From Rhodospirillaceae bacterium CCH5-H10 (lineage in GTDB: Bacteria; Pseudomonadota; Alphaproteobacteria; Reyranellales; Reyranellaceae): a stretch of DNA of 25,292 bases. Position 1 is the first letter of the stretch. Each line of letters begins with the position of its first letter. Of this stretch, positions 21,730-25,292 are shown one piece after another. The stretch is taken from the NCBI GenBank assembly GCA_001557035.1, contig LSKJ01000680.1, positions 1 through 25,292 on the forward strand, written 5' to 3'. A program made the translations under genes and the position numbers. The notes under the pieces are model-generated. The model was not told the DNA's origin. It did not search any database and saw only the letters and a program-made list of their open reading frames with translations.

Positions 21730-23592
21730 CTAAGTGGCGTCCGGCTCCATCGCCACCAATACCGTTCGGTTGGAGACCTGCTGGCCCTCCAGGACGGAGA
21801 TCGCCTCGACCTTCGCGTCGAGCGCCGCCTTGAGCTGGTGCTGGATCTTCATGGCCTCCAGCACGATCAGGGTCTGCCCGCGAACGACCTTGTCGCCGGG
21901 CGCCACCTTGATCGCGACGATGCGTCCGTCCATGGGCGCCCGCAGCTTGCCGTCGCTACCCGCCGCCGCCGTCTCGGGCGGGGCGTAGGTCTTGTCGGTG
22001 AAGCGAACCGTGAGCGCGTCGAGGTCGACCACGATGTCGTTGCCGTCGATATGGAACGGGACGTCGAGCGTCTCGGCCTCGCGGACCTGAAGCAGGCGCT
22101 CCGTTCCGCCGACGGCCAGCCGGATCGGCGTCGGTTCGGGGTTGGAGTTGCGCCAACCACGCATCGACGGCGGATATTTCTGCGCGGAGGCCTGCCACAG
22201 AAGGTTCGCGGCAGCGTTCCAGTGCGCCTCGCCGATCTCGGGCGCGGGGAACTGGTGCTTCACTAGGAAGGACGTCGTGGCCTCGCCCGCCGCGAAGTCG
22301 GGATGCTCCAGCAGGCGGATCAGGAAATGCCGGTTGGTGGTCGGCCCCAGCACGACCGTCTCGGCGAGCGCCCGAACGAGGCGCACCCGCGCTTCCTCGC
22401 GCGTCGTGCCGTGGGCGATGACCTTGGCGATCATCGGGTCGTAGTAGGGCGAGATGGCGAGCCCATCCGTCATGCCGTGGTCGATGCGCACGCCAGGGCC
22501 CGTCGCCGGCCGCCACACGTCGATGCGCCCGGTCTGCGGGAGGAAGCCGCCATAGGCGTCCTCGGCGTAGAGCCGGACCTCGATCGCGTGGCCGTTGAAA
22601 CTCACCCGCTCCTGCGTGAGCGGCAGCCTCTCGCCGCGCGCGACACGGAGCTGCCACTCGACCAGGTCGAGACCTGTGATCGCCTCGGTCACCGGATGCT
22701 CGACCTGCAGGCGGGTGTTCATCTCCAGGAAGTAGAAGGCGCCATCGGCGCCCAGCAGGAACTCGACTGTGCCGGCGCCGCGATAGCCGATCGTCCGCGC
22801 AGCGGCGACGGCCGCTTCGCCCATCCGGCTGCGCAAGCCCGCATCGACGGCGGGCGAGGGCGCCTCCTCGATGACTTTCTGATGCCGGCGTTGCACCGAA
22901 CAGTCGCGCTCGCCGAGATGGATGACGTTGCCGTGGGCATCGGCAAAGACCTGGATCTCGACATGGCGCGCATCGACCACGGCCTTTTCGAGGATCAGCT
23001 CGCCCGAGCCGAAGGCGCTTTCCGCTTCGGTCCGGGCGGTGCGAATCGCTTCCAGTAGATCGGCGTCGCGCTCGACCAGCCGCATGCCCCGTCCGCCGCC
23101 GCCGCCCGCGGCCTTGACCATGACCGGCAGACCGATCTTGCGCGCCTCGGCTTCGAGACTGGCGTCGCTCTGGTCGGCGCCCTGATAACCCGGCACGCAG
23201 GGCACGCCGGCCTCGATCATGCGGCGCTTGGCGGCGGCCTTGTTGCCCATCGCACCGATGGCGGCAGGCGGCGGGCCGATGAAAGTGATGCTCGCGGCCT
23301 CGCAGGCCGATGCGAAGGCTTCGTTCTCCGACAGGAAGCCGTAGCCGGGATGGATCGCGTCTGCGCCACTCTTGCGGGCAGCCTCCAGGATGCGGTCGAT
23401 GCTGAGATAGCTCTCGCCAACGGGCGGCGGCCCGATGCGGACAGCTTCGTCGGCGAAGGCCGTGTGCGGGGCCTCCTTGTCGGCGTCGGAATAGACCGCA
23501 ACGGTGCGATAGCCCATCGCCTTGGCGGTGCGCATCACGCGCCAGGCGATCTCGCCGCGATTGGCGACCAGGACCTTCGAGAAGTTCATCAT
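21730..23592 (-). CDS. Biotin-dependent acyl-CoA carboxylase alpha subunit (methylcrotonyl- or geranyl-CoA carboxylase type)
   Basis: 620 residues from ATG 23592; a second ATG follows at once (23589). Biotin carboxylase domain: FSKVLVANRGEIAWRVMRTA, HPGYGFLSENEAFA, the ATP-grasp glycine loop AAGGGGGRGM, ERDCSVQRRHQK and EMNTRLQVEHPVTE. A linker/BT region follows from about residue 450, then the biotinyl domain ending with biotin-accepting Lys582 in LEAMKIQHQ. Biotinyl domain on the same chain is the alpha subunit of MCC, GCC or PCC; it needs a separate carboxyltransferase beta subunit, absent here. Gene order dehydrogenase-hydratase-alpha subunit favours geranyl-CoA (AtuF) or methylcrotonyl-CoA (LiuD) over propionyl-CoA. 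The ATG overlaps the hydratase stop (ATGATGA), so the two are coupled. Any longer reading runs into the hydratase gene. Confidence 0.9.
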   Translation of the reverse strand: MMNFSKVLVANRGEIAWRVMRTAKAMGYRTVAVYSDADKEAPHTAFADEAVRIGPPPVGESYLSIDRILEAARKSGADAIHPGYGFLSENEAFASACEAASITFIGPPPAAIGAMGNKAAAKRRMIEAGVPCVPGYQGADQSDASLEAEARKIGLPVMVKAAGGGGGRGMRLVERDADLLEAIRTARTEAESAFGSGELILEKAVVDARHVEIQVFADAHGNVIHLGERDCSVQRRHQKVIEEAPSPAVDAGLRSRMGEAAVAAARTIGYRGAGTVEFLLGADGAFYFLEMNTRLQVEHPVTEAITGLDLVEWQLRVARGERLPLTQERVSFNGHAIEVRLYAEDAYGGFLPQTGRIDVWRPATGPGVRIDHGMTDGLAISPYYDPMIAKVIAHGTTREEARVRLVRALAETVVLGPTTNRHFLIRLLEHPDFAAGEATTSFLVKHQFPAPEIGEAHWNAAANLLWQASAQKYPPSMRGWRNSNPEPTPIRLAVGGTERLLQVREAETLDVPFHIDGNDIVVDLDALTVRFTDKTYAPPETAAAGSDGKLRAPMDGRIVAIKVAPGDKVVRGQTLIVLEAMKIQHQLKAALDAKVEAISVLEGQQVSNRTVLVAMEPDAT

Positions 23593-24407
23593 TCGACGGC
23601 CCAGCGCGGCGGTCGCTTCTCGGCAAAGGCGCGCAGGCCCTCGCCGGCCTCGGGGCCACGGCGGGCCTCGGCAAATTTGTCGGCAGCGAAGTCGAGCACG
23701 GCGGAGAGCGGCTCGTTGCCGACCTTCATCACCACCTGCTTGGTGAGCGCATTGGCGATCGGCGCGCACTTGTCGATCTGCTTCAACACCTCTTCGAGCT
23801 TGGCGTCGAGGGCGGCGGAATCGGGTACGAGATAATGGGCTATGCCGAGCCGCAGGGCTTCAGCGCCCTTGAAGCGCGCGGCCGTCAGGGCAAGATGGCG
23901 GGTCTGCGGCACGCCGATGCGCTCGGCGACGAAGGGCGCGATCTGGGCCGGGACGATGCCGATGGCCGTCTCGCTCATGGCGAAGCCCGCGCCCTCGGTG
24001 CAGATCGCGACGTCGGAGACGCAGAGGATGCCGAAGCCGCCGGCGATGGCGTAACCTTCCACTGCAGCCACCACGACCTGCGGCGTGTTGTTCATCGTTT
24101 CGAGAAAAGCGCCGAACTGGCGGTTCCAGACCGCGATCGGATCCTTCTCGCCGGGCTTGGGCGTCTCGGTGAAGCTCTGCTCCATGTTCTTGAGGTCGGC
24201 GCCGGCGCAGAAGGTGCCGCCCGCGCCGCGCAGGATCACGACCTTGATGTCGCGCCGGTCCTTCAGGATCGCGAACACCGACTTCAGTTCGCCGATCAGC
24301 GTCGGGTTCAGTGCGTTCTTCACCTCGGGCCGGTTCAGCGTCACGTAGAGACGCGACCGCTCGCGGCGAAGGATGAGGGCTTCGTACTTGTCGGCGAAAT
24401 CAGTCAT
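23589..24407 (-). CDS. Enoyl-CoA hydratase/isomerase (crotonase fold)
   Basis: 272 residues from ATG 24407, with GGAG six bases upstream. Crotonase signatures: LNRPEVKNALNPTL, the oxyanion-hole strand GAGGTFCAGADLKNM (61-75) and GYAIAGGFGILCVSD (118-132), and Glu146 in SETAIGIVPA. The G-x-V-P pattern and partner genes fit methylglutaconyl-CoA hydratase (LiuC) or isohexenylglutaconyl-CoA hydratase (AtuE), which hydrate the product of the biotin carboxylase encoded next. The overlap with the carboxylase start (TGA at 23589-23591 within ATGATGA) supports joint function. A palindromic repeat lies upstream, between this gene and the acyl-CoA dehydrogenase. A general fatty-acid enoyl-CoA hydratase cannot be excluded from motifs alone. 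Confidence 0.9.
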   Translation of the reverse strand: MTDFADKYEALILRRERSRLYVTLNRPEVKNALNPTLIGELKSVFAILKDRRDIKVVILRGAGGTFCAGADLKNMEQSFTETPKPGEKDPIAVWNRQFGAFLETMNNTPQVVVAAVEGYAIAGGFGILCVSDVAICTEGAGFAMSETAIGIVPAQIAPFVAERIGVPQTRHLALTAARFKGAEALRLGIAHYLVPDSAALDAKLEEVLKQIDKCAPIANALTKQVVMKVGNEPLSAVLDFAADKFAEARRGPEAGEGLRAFAEKRPPRWAVE

Positions 24408-24452
24408 TACAGACTCCGTTCATGGCGCGCGTCGCTCGCCACGCCACTCATT

Positions 24453-24521
24453 GTCATCCCGAGCGCAGCGAGGGACCCTTGCGCGGAAGAAGTAAAGGTC
24501 CCTCGCTGCGCTCGGGATGAC
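24453..24521. repeat. Perfect 25-bp inverted repeat (variant palindromic element, copy 4)
   Basis: 24453-24477 and 24497-24521 are exact reverse complements over 25 bases, with the core CCCGAGCGCAGCGAGGGA, separated by 19 bases. It is related to the 86-bp elements but differs in the core and has a shorter centre. It sits between the acyl-CoA dehydrogenase stop and the hydratase start on the minus strand, inside what otherwise looks like one operon. There is no T-run, so termination is possible but unproven. Confidence 0.9.
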
Positions 24522-24549
24522 ACTTTTGGTGTGTCAGCAGCGGTGCGCA

Positions 24550-25292
24550 CTATCTGTTCTCCAAACGCGGCAGCGTGCCCATGTGCTTGGAGATGATCTG
24601 CAGCATCACCTCGTCGGCGCCGCCGCCGATCGAGGCGAGGCGGGAATCGCGGAAGGCGCGGGCAGTGGACGATTCCCAGAGATAGCCGGCGCCGCCCCAG
24701 TATTGCAGGCAGCCATCGGTGACGAGACGGACCATGCGACCGGCCTTCAGCTTGGCCATCGAAGCCAGCATGGTGACGTCGGTGCCGTCGAGATACTCCT
24801 CGCAGGCCCGGTAGCAGAGCGAGCGCACCAGTTCGATCTCGGTGCGCAGCTCGGCCAGCTTGAAATGGATCACCTGGTTGTCGAGCAGCGGCCTGCCGAA
24901 CACCTTGCGCTCGCGCGTATATTCGATCGTCTGGTCGATCAGCCGCTCCATGCCGACCACGGCACTGATCGCGCCCCACAGCCGTTCCTCCTGGAACTGC
25001 TGCATCTGGTAGACGAAGCCCAGCCCCTCCTGGCCGATCAGGTTTCGGACCGGCACCTTCACCTCGTCGAGGAAGATCTGGGCGGTGTCGGAGGAACGCA
25101 TGCCGAGCTTGTCGAGCTGCTTCACGATCTGCACGCCCCTGGTCTTCATCGGCAGGCAGATCAGCGACTTGTTCTTGTGGATCGGACCGTCGCCGGTGCT
25201 GGCCAGCAGGCACATCCAGTCGGCCTGCGTGCCGTTTGTCGTCCACATCTTGCCGCCGTTGATCACCCAGTCGCCGCCGACGCGGCGCGCCG
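24550..25292 (-). CDS. Acyl-CoA dehydrogenase, partial (N-terminus beyond the right edge)
   Basis: About 247 C-terminal residues; the frame stays open to base 25292, where it reads ARRVGGDWVINGGKMWTTNG, the start of the middle beta domain. ACADs put a 2,3-double bond in acyl-CoA using FAD and pass electrons to ETF. Seen: LDKLGMRSSDTAQIFLDEVK, the C-terminal helical domain with YTRERKVFGRPLLDNQ, and the final IGGGADEVMLQIISKH. The Glu of Y-E-G-T is Gly here, so this is not the MCAD branch; the Glu of QFQEERLW matches the catalytic Glu position of long-chain/isovaleryl-type enzymes. QADWMCLLAS and the gene order suggest citronellyl-CoA dehydrogenase (AtuD-like), from memory. The ATG-like codon at 25266 is an internal GTG, not the start. 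Confidence 0.9.
   Translation of the reverse strand, partial: ARRVGGDWVINGGKMWTTNGTQADWMCLLASTGDGPIHKNKSLICLPMKTRGVQIVKQLDKLGMRSSDTAQIFLDEVKVPVRNLIGQEGLGFVYQMQQFQEERLWGAISAVVGMERLIDQTIEYTRERKVFGRPLLDNQVIHFKLAELRTEIELVRSLCYRACEEYLDGTDVTMLASMAKLKAGRMVRLVTDGCLQYWGGAGYLWESSTARAFRDSRLASIGGGADEVMLQIISKHMGTLPRLENR

Noticed and set aside
4925..24521. The palindromic elements read as a CRISPR array
   Set aside because: The copies are single, kilobases apart, each an inverted repeat with its own centre. There is no regular repeat-spacer array and no cas gene.
24407..25246. Alternative frame overlapping the acyl-CoA dehydrogenase on the same strand
   Set aside because: It is Arg/Gly/Asp-rich, runs through the inverted repeat, and is displaced by the frame that carries the dehydrogenase motifs.

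Overview
The window is a high-GC, densely coded stretch of bacterial chromosome with 19 protein genes, two of them cut by the window edges. There is no RNA gene, phage gene, insertion sequence or CRISPR array that I can support. The gene families (split IorA/IorB with a long IorB, TctC/Bug binding protein, CaiB-type CoA-transferase, HSDL2-like SDR, CmcJ-like oxygenase) and the palindromic intergenic repeats suggest an alphaproteobacterium, perhaps a metabolically versatile soil lineage of Hyphomicrobiales or the Reyranella type. That placement is inference from family memory, not a search.

Layout. Left edge: the start of an unrecognised minus-strand gene (1-201), then a DTW-domain tRNA-modification-like gene (236-832). 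Positions 853-4911 hold a tightly coupled operon, iorA-iorB-hotdog thioesterase, for oxidative decarboxylation of (aryl)pyruvates to acyl-CoA followed by thioester hydrolysis. A convergent GMC flavin oxidoreductase (5020-6615, minus) follows. Positions 6778-12283 hold an RND pump gene, its periplasmic adaptor and an AI-2E/PerM-type permease, with no outer-membrane channel gene. Positions 12305-14375 (minus) hold a CaiB/BaiF CoA-transferase and a dienoyl-CoA-reductase-like SDR. Positions 14450-17436 (plus) hold a dienelactone-hydrolase-family enzyme, an iron-type alcohol dehydrogenase and a CmcJ/NvfI-family oxygenase-like gene. Positions 17547-19123 (minus) hold an HSDL2-like SDR and an alpha/beta hydrolase. 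Then come an amidase (19205-20665, plus) and, on the minus strand from the right edge inward, acyl-CoA dehydrogenase (partial), enoyl-CoA hydratase, a biotin-dependent carboxylase alpha subunit and a TctC-type solute-binding protein.

How it works together. Most of the window is acyl-CoA and carboxylic-acid catabolism. The right-hand dehydrogenase-hydratase-biotin carboxylase order resembles the acyclic-terpene (atuD-E-F) or leucine (liu) pathways; the carboxyltransferase partner is not visible. The hydrolase plus iron-ADH pair resembles the last two steps of modified ortho cleavage, but the ring-cleavage genes are absent. No transcriptional regulator is encoded.

Non-coding content. No gene-free stretch exceeds 300 bases. 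Four palindromic elements sit in gaps: three share an 86-87 bp plan with a 34-base centre, and one is a shorter perfect 25-bp inverted repeat. A further GC-rich hairpin lies between two convergent genes. I see no clearly novel system. The most useful leads are the repeat family, a probable catalytic Tyr-to-Ser change in one SDR, the translationally coupled ior-thioesterase operon, and the atu-like module running off the right edge.
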